The notes: generated by a model not told the origin, from the letters alone. A stretch of DNA of 16,624 bases from Alkalibacterium iburiense (GCF_039521845.1 NZ_BAAACW010000125.1:1-16624), one strand, 5' to 3'; counted from the stretch's first letter, positions 1-7,658 are shown. A program made the numbers and translations.

Positions 1-6
1 ACTAAA

Positions 7-49
7 AAAACGATAAGAGAGCCTATACCTAAGGCATTCTTGTCGTTTT
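7..49. terminator. Bidirectional terminator-like hairpin
   Basis: A 12-bp stem (7-18 with 38-49, one G-T wobble at 14/42) continues through a G-T pair and an A-A mismatch into a GCCT/AGGC stem (21-24 with 32-35) around a 7-nt loop. It is preceded by seven A (4-10) and ends in four T (46-49), so it could stop transcription from either side. The T-run is longer when read on the minus strand. It probably closes a gene lying to the left of the window and separates it from pepA. Confidence 0.7.
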
Positions 50-94
50 GACTGTCAAACTCGAGAGTATAACAGAAACGAATGAAGATTCATT
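48..94. promoter_or_regulatory. Two dyad-symmetric sites upstream of pepA
   Basis: TTGACTGTCAA at 48-58 is a perfect palindrome around a central base. AATGAA-GA-TTCATT at 81-94 is a second inverted repeat whose right half touches the proposed -35 element of pepA. Both have the size of repressor operator half-site pairs, but I recognise neither as a known operator and they do not match the CodY consensus. Assigning them a regulatory role is inference. Confidence 0.25.
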
Positions 95-121
95 AAAAAG
101 ACAGCTTATTTTGTGTATAAT
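93..121 (+). promoter_or_regulatory. Probable pepA promoter
   Basis: A perfect -10 TATAAT at 116-121 lies 17 bp downstream of a weak -35 TTAAAA at 93-98 (four of six consensus bases). TGTG directly precedes the -10. This is the best sigma-A-type match in the 140 bases between the hairpin at 7-49 and pepA. Confidence 0.5.
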
Positions 122-153
122 AAAAGAGAACAGGAAAATGAACAGAATGATTT

Positions 154-188
154 AAAGGAGGATCGGTCAGCTCGTCTGACAACAGATT
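154..188 (+). promoter_or_regulatory. Distant Shine-Dalgarno of pepA with intervening hairpin
   Basis: AAAGGAGG at 154-161 is an excellent Shine-Dalgarno but ends 27 nt before the ATG at 189. Between them GTCAG (166-170) and CTGAC (176-180) form a 5-bp hairpin with loop CTCGT. Folding it out leaves about 12 nt of effective spacing. No other start codon fits: upstream of 189 the frame is closed by TGA at 177-179. Confidence 0.55.
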
Positions 189-1259
189 ATGTCTAACGAA
201 ACAATCGAATTAATAAAAAAAACCACAGAACTTAAAGGTGTCAGTGGATTCGAACATGAAGTACGTGATTTTATGCGTCAAGAAATGACCCCCTATGTGG
301 ATGATATTCAATTAGATGGATTAGGTGGAATTTTTGGAATCAAAAATGGGATAGATACTCAGTCACCTAAGTTGATGGTTGCTGCACATATGGATGAAGT
401 GGGCTTCATGGTTTCATCCGTCACAGCCAAAGGATTAATGAAGGTGGTCTCTCTAGGAGGATGGAATCCGTACGTGGTTTCTGCCCAACGCTTTACCTTA
501 ATCACACAAAAAGGGGAGTACCCGGTTGTATCCTCTTCAATCCCTCCCCATCTACTAAAGAATAAAGAATCGTCTACCCCTTCAATTGATTCTATTTTAT
601 TTGATGGCGGATTTGAATCAAAAGAAGAAGCATGGGAATATGGGGTTCGACCAGGAGATGTATTAGTGCCTGATGTTCAAACGATCGAGATGGCTAACGG
701 GAAAACCTTGGTAGGGAAAGCCTGGGATAATCGATATGGCGTCACGTTGGTGCTTGAATTACTTAAAAAGCTAGAAAAAGAGACATTGCCAAGTACGTTA
801 ATTGCTGGAGCAAATGTTCAAGAAGAAGTCGGTTTAAGAGGAACCAAAGGGGCAGTAACCCAATTCAAGCCTGATGCCTTTCTAGCTGTTGACTGTTCAC
901 CTGCCAATGACATAAATGGAGATAAAGAGGCCTTTGGTCGTTTAGGAGAAGGGTTCTTATTGCGAATACAAGATCCAGGTATGTTACTATCAAAAGAAAT
1001 GAAAGAATTCTTATTGGATACAGCTGAAACACATGATATCCCTTATCAATATTTCTTCTCAAAAGGCGGAACAGATGCCGGTGCAGCGCATCAAATGAAC
1101 AAAGGCATTCCAAGCGCAGTGATTGGCGTACCCGCTCGATATATCCATACTCATCAGTCATTATTCCGTATTGATGACTACGAAGCGGCGAAAGAAATGG
1201 TTTATCAAACAGTCAAAGCATTTGACCAATCCGTACTTGAAACATTACGGGCATTTTAA
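189..1259 (+). CDS. pepA: Glutamyl aminopeptidase, M42 family metallopeptidase
   Basis: A cytoplasmic zinc or cobalt aminopeptidase that removes N-terminal Glu or Asp (and some other residues) from peptides, as PepA does in lactic acid bacteria; M42 enzymes usually form dodecameric shells. Visible M42 motifs: AAHMDEVGF with H67 and D69, KAWDNR with metal-bridging D180, QEEVGLRG with catalytic-base and metal-ligand E212-E213, D235 in AVDCSP, and the C-terminal ligand region PARYIHTH (H320/H322). The length of 356 residues is normal for the family, and there is no signal peptide. The start is set by the MSNETIELIK... N terminus typical of PepA and by a stop just upstream, although the Shine-Dalgarno is unusually far away. 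ytpR follows after 36 bases. The peptidase family is certain; the exact substrate preference is inferred. Confidence 0.95.
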   Translation: MSNETIELIKKTTELKGVSGFEHEVRDFMRQEMTPYVDDIQLDGLGGIFGIKNGIDTQSPKLMVAAHMDEVGFMVSSVTAKGLMKVVSLGGWNPYVVSAQRFTLITQKGEYPVVSSSIPPHLLKNKESSTPSIDSILFDGGFESKEEAWEYGVRPGDVLVPDVQTIEMANGKTLVGKAWDNRYGVTLVLELLKKLEKETLPSTLIAGANVQEEVGLRGTKGAVTQFKPDAFLAVDCSPANDINGDKEAFGRLGEGFLLRIQDPGMLLSKEMKEFLLDTAETHDIPYQYFFSKGGTDAGAAHQMNKGIPSAVIGVPARYIHTHQSLFRIDDYEAAKEMVYQTVKAFDQSVLETLRAF

Positions 1260-1295
1260 TAAAATACAAGTTACTTAATTGAAGGAGTTTCACAT

Positions 1296-1913
1296 ATGTA
1301 TATTAGTTCGTATAATAACAAAGGATTAAACGATGTTTTAATGATTATTTTAGAAAAAAGTGATGCCATTAAACAGACAAGTGAGCGTCATGACGATATT
1401 GTGGCTATTAGAGACAGGGAAACTGGAAAATTAGTTGGTATCAACCTCTTTCGTGCGTCCACATACTTGTCTAACTTAGAAAATGGGCCTGTAGTCTTGA
1501 CAGAAGATAACCGGTCTGCACTAAATGACTTAATTAAAAAAGCACATATTGATTTGACTTTAGAAGCAAATGAAGATCCTAAATTTGTGGTTGGGTTTGT
1601 TCAGTCATGTGAACCAGTCGTAGGGTCAGATCATTTGAATCTGACACAGACAGAAGTCGACAACGGACAGACCCTTCAAATAGTGTGTGGGGCATCAAAC
1701 ATTTCCCAAGGACAAAAAGTAGTTGTGGCAAAGGTCGGAGCTGTCATGCCAGACGGTTTGGTTATCTGGCCAGGTCAGCTTAAAGGAGTAGACAGCTATG
1801 GGATGATTTGTTCCGCACGTGAATTAGGGCTTCGTCAAGAAACAGATGGCATAATGGTATTGGACGATAGTGCAGAAGTAGGGTCGCCTTTTATCATACC
1901 GTCACAGAAGTAA
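1296..1913 (+). CDS. ytpR: YtpR family tRNA-binding protein
   Basis: A 205-residue protein with an N-terminal DUF4479-type domain (about 1-95) followed by an EMAP/tRNA-binding OB-fold (about 97-200). The second part resembles the N-terminal tRNA-binding domain of PheT and of Arc1p-type proteins: FVVGFVQSCEPVVGSDHLN, then IVCGASNISQGQKVVVAKVG, and a G-M-I-C-S-A-R-E-L element near 169-177. Its cellular role is not established; in Bacilli it sits beside sftA and murC, as here. The start is well supported by AAGGAG at 1282-1287. It follows pepA and is followed after 22 bases by the SftA-like reading frame, so it is probably co-transcribed with both. Confidence 0.92.
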   Translation: MYISSYNNKGLNDVLMIILEKSDAIKQTSERHDDIVAIRDRETGKLVGINLFRASTYLSNLENGPVVLTEDNRSALNDLIKKAHIDLTLEANEDPKFVVGFVQSCEPVVGSDHLNLTQTEVDNGQTLQIVCGASNISQGQKVVVAKVGAVMPDGLVIWPGQLKGVDSYGMICSARELGLRQETDGIMVLDDSAEVGSPFIIPSQK

Positions 1914-1935
1914 TGAAGCAGAAGGAGGGGAGAGT

Positions 1936-2499
1936 ATGTCTTCAAAGTACAAAGGGTTTTTCGAATCCTCACTCAAAAAAGAAAGTCAGTCGAAAGAGCG
2001 AAGCCTTTCATTTGATGAGACACATAGATTGCCTAAGGATCTTAAGAGTCGTGAGTCGATTGAAAGAGGCTTTAAAGATTATCTATCAAATAAACAGTCT
2101 CATGATGAAAATAACTTCGAGCGACGCTATATCTCTCCGCCTTTTGAAGTCAGCCGAGTTCCTTCCCCCGTTTTTGGGTACCATGAAAGACCGAAGGAGA
2201 ACAGGAGACAAATTAATTATACTAAACTAAAAAGAGATATGCTTAAAAGTCCAAATGACTATCTTTTATTTGAAACAGAAAATGCAACCGAATCCGATTT
2301 CGAACCCTACACTTCCATTGAAGAGAGCTCTGACAGAATGGTTCAGTCAAGAGAAAAAATCAAGCCAGTTATCAAGAAGAGTTATGGCTTGCATCGAACG
2401 TTAGAATCCATTATTGAAGAAGAAAAAAGTGGAAATAATGGAGATAAGAGTGAAGTGCCTGGACTATTTTTACCCAATCATCCTAGTATAAAAAGATAA
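1936..2499 (+). CDS. Hydrophilic protein resembling the SftA/FtsK N-terminal region, without a motor domain
   Basis: A 187-residue, charged, probably disordered protein with no signal peptide, membrane segment or cysteine. Its start is firm: GAAGGAGGGG (1921-1930) lies just ahead of ATG 1936. It occupies the slot between ytpR and murC that holds sftA (ytpS/ytpT) in Bacillus subtilis. The stretch PFEVSRVPSPVFGYHERP (about 69-86) looks to me like the PSPV(F/Y)G element of the cytoplasmic N-terminal segment of SftA-type DNA translocases, from memory and not from a search. FtsK/SpoIIIE Walker A and B motifs and the gamma domain are all absent, and the 138 bases to murC cannot encode them. It may be the remnant of a translocase that lost its motor, or a stand-alone partner protein. 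That it is a gene is likely (good ribosome site, long open frame); its function is unknown. Confidence 0.75.
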   Translation: MSSKYKGFFESSLKKESQSKERSLSFDETHRLPKDLKSRESIERGFKDYLSNKQSHDENNFERRYISPPFEVSRVPSPVFGYHERPKENRRQINYTKLKRDMLKSPNDYLLFETENATESDFEPYTSIEESSDRMVQSREKIKPVIKKSYGLHRTLESIIEEEKSGNNGDKSEVPGLFLPNHPSIKR

Positions 2500-2536
2500 G
2501 AATGAGTGGAATGGAGTTAAGTTAATCCGAAACGGA

Positions 2537-2570
2537 AAACAAAAAGTCCTCTATACTAGCTTTTTTGTTT
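2537..2570 (+). terminator. Weak AT-rich hairpin, possible terminator before murC
   Basis: AAAC-AAAAAG (2537-2546) pairs with CTTTTT-GTTT (2560-2570) with one bulged T at 2566, around a 13-nt loop. The T-run lies within the 3' arm and GC content is low, so termination would be weak. I find no convincing -35/-10 pair between here and murC. Confidence 0.3.
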
Positions 2571-2637
2571 CGTTTGAATTATAGTATATAGCGGTGCAAA
2601 ACTTTGATATAGGCAATTAATTGGAGGATTTATAGTA

Positions 2638-3966
2638 ATGAATCAAGAAACGGTGTATCATTTTGTGGGAATTAAAGGATCGGGTATGAGTGCGTTAGCG
2701 TTGATTCTTCATGATAAAGGGTTTAAAGTGCAAGGTTCTGATGTTAAAAAGTACTTTTTTACTCAGAAAAATATTGAAGAAGCTCAGATTCCTATATATG
2801 AATTTAACAAAGATAATATTAAAGAAGGCATGATTATTATTGCAGGTAATGCCTTTCCAGATACGCATGAAGAAATTGTCCGAGCAAAAGAATTAGGCTT
2901 GACAGTTAAACGATACCACGATTTTTTAGGTGAATTAAGTAATGAGTTTACTAGTATTTCCATTACTGGTTCTCATGGAAAAACAAGCACGACTGGCCTG
3001 TTGGCTCATGTATTAAGCGGTATTAAAGATACCAGTTATTTAATTGGCGATGGCACTGGGAAAGGTGTAAAAGATGCCGACTATTTTGTGTTGGAAGCTT
3101 GTGAATATAGACGACACTTTTTAGCTTATGCATCTGATTATGCGATTATCACAAATATTGATTTTGATCACCCGGATTATTACACAAGTATCGATGATGT
3201 TCAAGAAGCCTTTGTCGAGTTTTCTCAACAGATTAAAAAAGCGATTTTTGCTTGCGGAGATGATGCGCGTTTACAAGAGCTGCACGCTAAGGTACCGATT
3301 GTCTATTACGGACTTGATGAGTACAATGATTTTCAAGCTAAAAATATTGAAAGAAGTACAAATGGATCTTCTTTTGATGTTTTTGTAAGAGGCGACTTTT
3401 ATGGACGTTTTTATATTCCGGCCTTTGGAAATCATAATATCCAGAATGCTTTAGGTGTTATCGCTTTTGCTCATTATGAAGGATTTAACCCTGAAAAAGT
3501 AAAAGAACGTCTAGAGACCTTTAAAGGAGTTAAACGACGCTTTACTGAAAAGACAGTCATGGATACCGTGATTATTGACGATTATGCCCACCATCCGGCT
3601 GAAATAAAGGCCACACTAGATGCGGCACATCAGAAATACCCAGAAAAAGAAATCGTAGCGGTATTTCAGCCTCATACCTTTAGTCGCACGGTAGCATTAC
3701 TCAGCGAATTTGGAGAAGCACTAGATATGGCTGATGCCGTTTATCTTATTGATATTTTTACTTCTGCCAGAGAATTGAATGGAGATGTTACTATTCAAGA
3801 CTTGTTGGAAAAAACAGAAAAAGGGCAAGGGATCTTAACAGAAGAAGATATGTCTCCTTTGTTAAAACATAAAAATCAAGTCATTGTCTTTATGGGTGCA
3901 GGGGATGTACAAAAGTTCGAATTGGCCTTTGAAACAATTTTAAGTCAAACAGAAGCTAAAAACTAA
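2638..3966 (+). CDS. murC: UDP-N-acetylmuramate--L-alanine ligase
   Basis: The cytoplasmic ATP-dependent Mur ligase that adds L-alanine to UDP-MurNAc, the first amino acid of the peptidoglycan stem peptide. Domain order is complete over 442 residues: an N-terminal UDP-binding Rossmann domain (GIKGSGMSALA, about 11-21), a central ATPase domain with P-loop ITGSHGKTSTTG (109-120) and the EACEY segment (153-157) characteristic of MurC, and a C-terminal ligase domain containing DDYAHHPAEI and HTFSRT. ATG 2638 is preceded by TTGGAGG (2621-2627). Length is normal. It is separated from the upstream reading frame by 138 bases and from polA by a large hairpin, so it may be a single-gene unit or read through from pepA-ytpR. 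Identity is very secure. Confidence 0.97.
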   Translation: MNQETVYHFVGIKGSGMSALALILHDKGFKVQGSDVKKYFFTQKNIEEAQIPIYEFNKDNIKEGMIIIAGNAFPDTHEEIVRAKELGLTVKRYHDFLGELSNEFTSISITGSHGKTSTTGLLAHVLSGIKDTSYLIGDGTGKGVKDADYFVLEACEYRRHFLAYASDYAIITNIDFDHPDYYTSIDDVQEAFVEFSQQIKKAIFACGDDARLQELHAKVPIVYYGLDEYNDFQAKNIERSTNGSSFDVFVRGDFYGRFYIPAFGNHNIQNALGVIAFAHYEGFNPEKVKERLETFKGVKRRFTEKTVMDTVIIDDYAHHPAEIKATLDAAHQKYPEKEIVAVFQPHTFSRTVALLSEFGEALDMADAVYLIDIFTSARELNGDVTIQDLLEKTEKGQGILTEEDMSPLLKHKNQVIVFMGAGDVQKFELAFETILSQTEAKN

Positions 3967-3980
3967 ATAAAAAACAGAGT

Positions 3981-4055
3981 GAGAGAAGGTACCCAATGGA
4001 TTTTAGTAATACTGTTTAGTATTATAAAGGAGACTATGGTGTACGTTCTCTTTTT
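3981..4055 (+). terminator. Long two-part hairpin with T-run between murC and polA
   Basis: The outer stem pairs 3981-3992 with 4041-4052: 12 pairs including one G-T and a single G-G mismatch (3988/4045). It may extend by CCA/TGG (3993-3995 with 4037-4039). Inside is an almost perfect second hairpin: TTTA, bulged G, TAATACT (4002-4013), loop GTTT, then AGTATTATAAA (4018-4028). Five T follow directly (4051-4055). It can act as the murC terminator, but at about 75 nt and with a separate inner hairpin it is bigger than the other terminators here. It could also be a small palindromic repeat element. Confidence 0.6.
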
Positions 4056-4100
4056 CTATCCAGAAAAGTTTGTTAATATGGTTCTATGATAAAAAAACTA

Positions 4101-4116
4101 GGAGATGAATGAGTTG
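4101..4116 (+). promoter_or_regulatory. polA ribosome binding site favouring a TTG start
   Basis: GGAG at 4101-4104 directly abuts the in-frame ATG at 4105, leaving no spacing, but stands 9 nt before the in-frame TTG at 4114. The TTG-started protein begins MTNKKKLLLIDG, as PolA proteins of this group usually do. I therefore take TTG 4114 as the start. Confidence 0.6.
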
Positions 4117-6777
4117 ACCAATAAAAAGAAATTGCTTCTTATTGATGGCCACAGTGTTGCTTTCCGAGCTTTTTATGGCTTACACAGTCAATTGGAGCGT
4201 ATGAAGAATAGAAACGGGCTTCATACGAATGCGCTATACGGCTTTCATAATATGCTGGAAGTCATCGTCACTAAAGAACAGCCTAGCCACGCTTTAGTCG
4301 CTTTTGATGCGGGAAAGACGACTTTTAGGCACAAATATTTTGAAGAGTATAAAGGCGGGCGTTCAAAAATGCCTTCTGAGTTTTCTGAACAAATCCCTTT
4401 TATGAAAGATTTGCTGAAGGGCTTTGGATTAAAGAGTTACGAGCTCCCAAATTATGAAGCCGATGATATCATCGGAACATTGGCTAAAGAAGCAGAAAAG
4501 AAAGGCTTTGAAGTAGTCATCTTAACCGGTGACCGAGATTTAACCCAGTTAGCATCTGACTCTGTTCGTATTGATATTACTAAAAAAGGAGTCAGTGATT
4601 TAGAAGAGTATACGAAGCAATCTATTATGAATGATATGGGAATCACTCCTGAACAGATTATTGATATGAAAGGCTTGGCAGGAGATTCCTCTGATAATAT
4701 CCCAGGTGTAACCAATATTGGAGAAAAAACAGCTTTGAAACTCTTGCATGAATATGGGTCAGTAGAAAACTTATATGAGAATATTGATAAAATGAAAAAA
4801 TCCAAGAGAAAAGAATACTTACTGGATGAAAAAGAGACAGCTTTCTTAAGTAAGCAACTGGCTACGATTGACGTAGAAGCTCCTATTACGATTGAAATAC
4901 ATGACTTGGAATATAATGGCCGAAACATGGAGGAGCTTATTTCATTTTATAAAGAAATGGACTTTAATTCTCATCTTCAAAAACTAGATACATCAGAATA
5001 CATGGAACAATTAGCTGAAGACCTGACAGAAGTGGAGTATGCTTTTGTGGAAGAAATAGACTCCTCTTTATTCAGTAACGGCATGTCTCTGTATATTGAA
5101 ATGTTAAGTGAAAACTATCATCATTCGGACATCGTAGCCATTGCGTGGGGAAATCAGGAAAAAGTTTATGTCGCTAACCCCCAAACAGTATTTGAGTCAT
5201 CTGCCTTTAAAGAATGGGCTGAGGACGAGACACTGCTTAAACAAATGTATGATGCGAAGCGCACCTATGTTGCTTTAAACAACAAAAATATCACGTTAAA
5301 AGGTGTGAGCTTTGATATAATGCTGGCTTCGTATTTATTAACAGCTGAAGATAGCAGCAGTGGAGACGTTGCAGACGTTGCACAAAAACATCACTATGAT
5401 GGCGTGACACCTGATGAAGTGGTTTATGGAAAAGGTAAAAAAATCAAAGTGCCTGAAGATTTAACGCTGATGTATGATCATTTGGCCCGTAAAGTAATAG
5501 CTATCAATCACTTGTCAGAACAGATGGATAAGGAACTGAAAGAAAACGATCAAGAAAGTCTATTGAAAGAAATGGAATTGCCTCTAGCCATGATACTAGC
5601 TGAAATGGAAATTCAGGGCATTACAGCTGATGCTGAACGATTGACCCAAATGAAAGGTGAATTCAAGGAGATTCTCGAATCGATTGAAGAAAAGATATTT
5701 GAAGAAGCAGGAGAAACCTTCAATATCAATTCACCCAAACAATTAGGCGTCATATTATTTGAAAAAATGGGCTATCCTGTTATTAAGAAAACGAAAACAG
5801 GGTACTCCACAGCTCAGGATGTCCTTGAAAAGTTACGTGATCAAGCCCCTATTGTCGAGTATATTCTGGAATATAGAACTATTTCCAAGATTCAATCAAC
5901 CTATATTGAAGGATTATTAAAAGTGATTGATAAACAGTCAAGCAAAATTCATACACGTTACCTTCAAACAGTGGCACGTACGGGTCGACTCAGTTCTGTG
6001 GATCCTAATTTACAAAACATTCCTATCCGTTTAGAAGAAGGAAGAAAGATAAGACAAGCTTTTGTTGCTCGAGAAAAAGGGTGGAAAATTTTTGCTTCAG
6101 ACTATTCACAGATTGAATTGCGCATATTAGCTCATATATCTAAAGACGAAACATTGATTAAGGCATTCAAAGACAATGAGGACATCCATACCACAACGGC
6201 TTTACAGGTGTTTGATTTGAAGGATGTTTCTGAAGTGACACCTAACATGAGAAGAGATGCCAAAGCGGTCAACTTCGGAATTGTGTACGGTATAAGTGAT
6301 TATGGTCTATCTCAAAACTTGAATATCACTAGAAAAGAAGCCAAAGAGTATATCGATACCTACTTCGAACGTTTCCCTGGAGTGAAAGAATTTATTGATA
6401 CGGTCATTAGAGAAGCTAAAGATAAAGGCTATGTAGAGACGCTTTTCCACCGTCGCCGTTATTTACCAGACATTAATTCTCGTAACTTCAATTTAAGATC
6501 ATTTGCCGAACGAACAGCTATGAATACCCCTATACAGGGAAGTGCTGCTGATATTTTGAAAATGGCTATGATAGAAATGGACAAGCGAATAAAAGAAAGA
6601 GGCCTGCAGGCAACGATGCTCTTACAGGTTCACGATGAGCTGATTTTCGAAGCTCCTGAATCAGAAATTGAAGAACTGGAAACATTAGTTAAAGAAGTGA
6701 TGGAACAAACAGTTGAATTATCAGTACCGCTAAAAGTAGAAAGTAGTTATGGAGACAGTTGGTATGAAGCCAAATAA
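4114..6777 (+). CDS. polA: DNA polymerase I
   Basis: Family A polymerase for Okazaki-fragment maturation and repair synthesis. Three parts are visible (numbering from ATG 4105, 890 residues; 887 from the TTG preferred here). First, an N-terminal 5'-3' exonuclease: LLIDGHSVAFRAFYG, the acidic YEADDIIGT and TGDRDLTQL clusters, and a helix-hairpin-helix at GVTNIGEKTA. Second, a 3'-5' exonuclease-like domain that lacks the usual D-x-E metal site, reading SLYIEM instead, so proofreading is probably absent as in Bacillus PolA. Third, the polymerase: motif A DYSQIELRIL with D666, motif B RRDAKAVNFGIVYG with R717 and K720, and motif C HDE at 843-845. Length is complete. A strong terminator follows at once, so polA is apparently transcribed separately from mutM. 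Confidence 0.96.
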   Translation: MTNKKKLLLIDGHSVAFRAFYGLHSQLERMKNRNGLHTNALYGFHNMLEVIVTKEQPSHALVAFDAGKTTFRHKYFEEYKGGRSKMPSEFSEQIPFMKDLLKGFGLKSYELPNYEADDIIGTLAKEAEKKGFEVVILTGDRDLTQLASDSVRIDITKKGVSDLEEYTKQSIMNDMGITPEQIIDMKGLAGDSSDNIPGVTNIGEKTALKLLHEYGSVENLYENIDKMKKSKRKEYLLDEKETAFLSKQLATIDVEAPITIEIHDLEYNGRNMEELISFYKEMDFNSHLQKLDTSEYMEQLAEDLTEVEYAFVEEIDSSLFSNGMSLYIEMLSENYHHSDIVAIAWGNQEKVYVANPQTVFESSAFKEWAEDETLLKQMYDAKRTYVALNNKNITLKGVSFDIMLASYLLTAEDSSSGDVADVAQKHHYDGVTPDEVVYGKGKKIKVPEDLTLMYDHLARKVIAINHLSEQMDKELKENDQESLLKEMELPLAMILAEMEIQGITADAERLTQMKGEFKEILESIEEKIFEEAGETFNINSPKQLGVILFEKMGYPVIKKTKTGYSTAQDVLEKLRDQAPIVEYILEYRTISKIQSTYIEGLLKVIDKQSSKIHTRYLQTVARTGRLSSVDPNLQNIPIRLEEGRKIRQAFVAREKGWKIFASDYSQIELRILAHISKDETLIKAFKDNEDIHTTTALQVFDLKDVSEVTPNMRRDAKAVNFGIVYGISDYGLSQNLNITRKEAKEYIDTYFERFPGVKEFIDTVIREAKDKGYVETLFHRRRYLPDINSRNFNLRSFAERTAMNTPIQGSAADILKMAMIEMDKRIKERGLQATMLLQVHDELIFEAPESEIEELETLVKEVMEQTVELSVPLKVESSYGDSWYEAK

Positions 6778-6780
6778 GAA

Positions 6781-6807
6781 AAAAAGCGAGTGCATCTCGC
6801 TTTTTTT
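6781..6807 (+). terminator. Rho-independent terminator of polA
   Basis: AAAAAGCGAG (6781-6790) pairs perfectly with CTCGCTTTTT (6796-6805) around loop TGCAT, followed by further T to 6807. It begins four bases after the polA stop. Confidence 0.92.
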
Positions 6808-6839
6808 CATTTAATAAATAGATTCAGAAGGAGAATGAA

Positions 6840-7658
6840 ATGCCTGAACTACCTGAAGTAGAAAATGTCAGACAGGGGTTAGAGAGATTAATAGTAGGAC
6901 AGAAAATAAAGGCAGTGAATGTCCTATGGAGTAATATAATAAAAGACCCAACTGTTGAAGACTTTAAACAAAACCTAATAGGCGAAACCTTCCTCTCCAT
7001 TAATAGAAGAGGTAAGTTTCTGCTTTTTGAAACCACAGACTATATAGTGATAAGCCATTTAAGAATGGAAGGAAAGTACAAACTGGAAAGTGAAGAACAC
7101 CCGCCCACCAAGCATACTCATGTAATTTTCTCCTTAAATAACGGGAAAGAGTTAAGGTATCTAGATGTCAGAAAGTTTGGTAAAATGAGCTTAGTTGAAA
7201 AATCTAAAGCGTATGAGCATCCTTCTTTGAGATCGTTAGGTCCAGAACCAAACGAAGAATTGACGCTTTCTCATGTCAGCGCATTTTTAAGGAACCGTAA
7301 ACGGTCTATAAAAGCCTGTTTGCTAGATCAGAAAATGGTAGCGGGAATTGGGAATATTTATGCGGATGAAATTTTATTTGCTTCCGGTATTCATCCAGAA
7401 CGACAAGGGCACACACTATCATCGACCGAACAGAAAAAGTTAAAAGAAGCGATTGTCACTATAATGAAGAAGGCTGTTGAAGCTGGTGGCACAACTATTC
7501 GTACTTACGCCAATGCTTTTGGAGATTCAGGCTCCTTTCAAAACCAGTTAATGGTTTATGGCAAAGAAGGAGAGCCCTGTCCAAACTGTCAAACGGCTTT
7601 TATCAAAACGAAAGTAGCTCAAAGAGGGACTCATTATTGTCCCCTATGTCAAAAGTAA
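6840..7658 (+). CDS. mutM: Formamidopyrimidine-DNA glycosylase (Fpg/MutM)
   Basis: Bifunctional base-excision repair enzyme that removes 8-oxoguanine and formamidopyrimidines and cleaves the abasic strand. The mature N terminus PELPEVE carries catalytic P2 and E3. K59 in RRGKFLLFE is the conserved lysine, followed by HLRMEGKY (73-80) and a helix-two-turn-helix segment with AGIGNIYADEILF. The C-terminal zinc finger has all four ligands, C247, C250, C267 and C270. 272 residues is the normal length. The start is fixed by the required P2 and by AGAAGGAGA (6826-6834). coaE starts 13 bases after the stop, as in many Bacilli where polA, mutM and coaE are neighbours. No clear promoter is visible in the short gap after the polA terminator. 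Confidence 0.97.
   Translation: MPELPEVENVRQGLERLIVGQKIKAVNVLWSNIIKDPTVEDFKQNLIGETFLSINRRGKFLLFETTDYIVISHLRMEGKYKLESEEHPPTKHTHVIFSLNNGKELRYLDVRKFGKMSLVEKSKAYEHPSLRSLGPEPNEELTLSHVSAFLRNRKRSIKACLLDQKMVAGIGNIYADEILFASGIHPERQGHTLSSTEQKKLKEAIVTIMKKAVEAGGTTIRTYANAFGDSGSFQNQLMVYGKEGEPCPNCQTAFIKTKVAQRGTHYCPLCQK

Noticed and set aside
147..155. Two-codon frame ATG ATT TAA before pepA as a leader peptide
   Set aside because: It has no Shine-Dalgarno and ends inside the pepA Shine-Dalgarno region; too short to claim.
865..1161. 98-residue minus-strand frame inside pepA
   Set aside because: Antisense shadow of the conserved metal-binding half of pepA, without ribosome site or known domain.
1913..2230. 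105-residue frame starting at the ytpR stop
   Set aside because: It overlaps the better-supported frame 1936-2499, lacks its own well-placed ribosome site and has no recognisable domain.
2574..2603. Promoter for murC from TTGAAT at 2574
   Set aside because: At 16-18 bp spacing the downstream hexamers (such as CAAAAC) match the -10 poorly, and other AT-rich hexamers lack a -35.
3128..3388. 86-residue plus-strand frame inside murC
   Set aside because: Out-of-frame shadow within the conserved central domain of murC.
4452..4928. 158-residue minus-strand frame inside polA
   Set aside because: It lies wholly within a conserved polA segment, is Ser/Ile-rich as expected of antisense to coding DNA, and has no ribosome site or domain.
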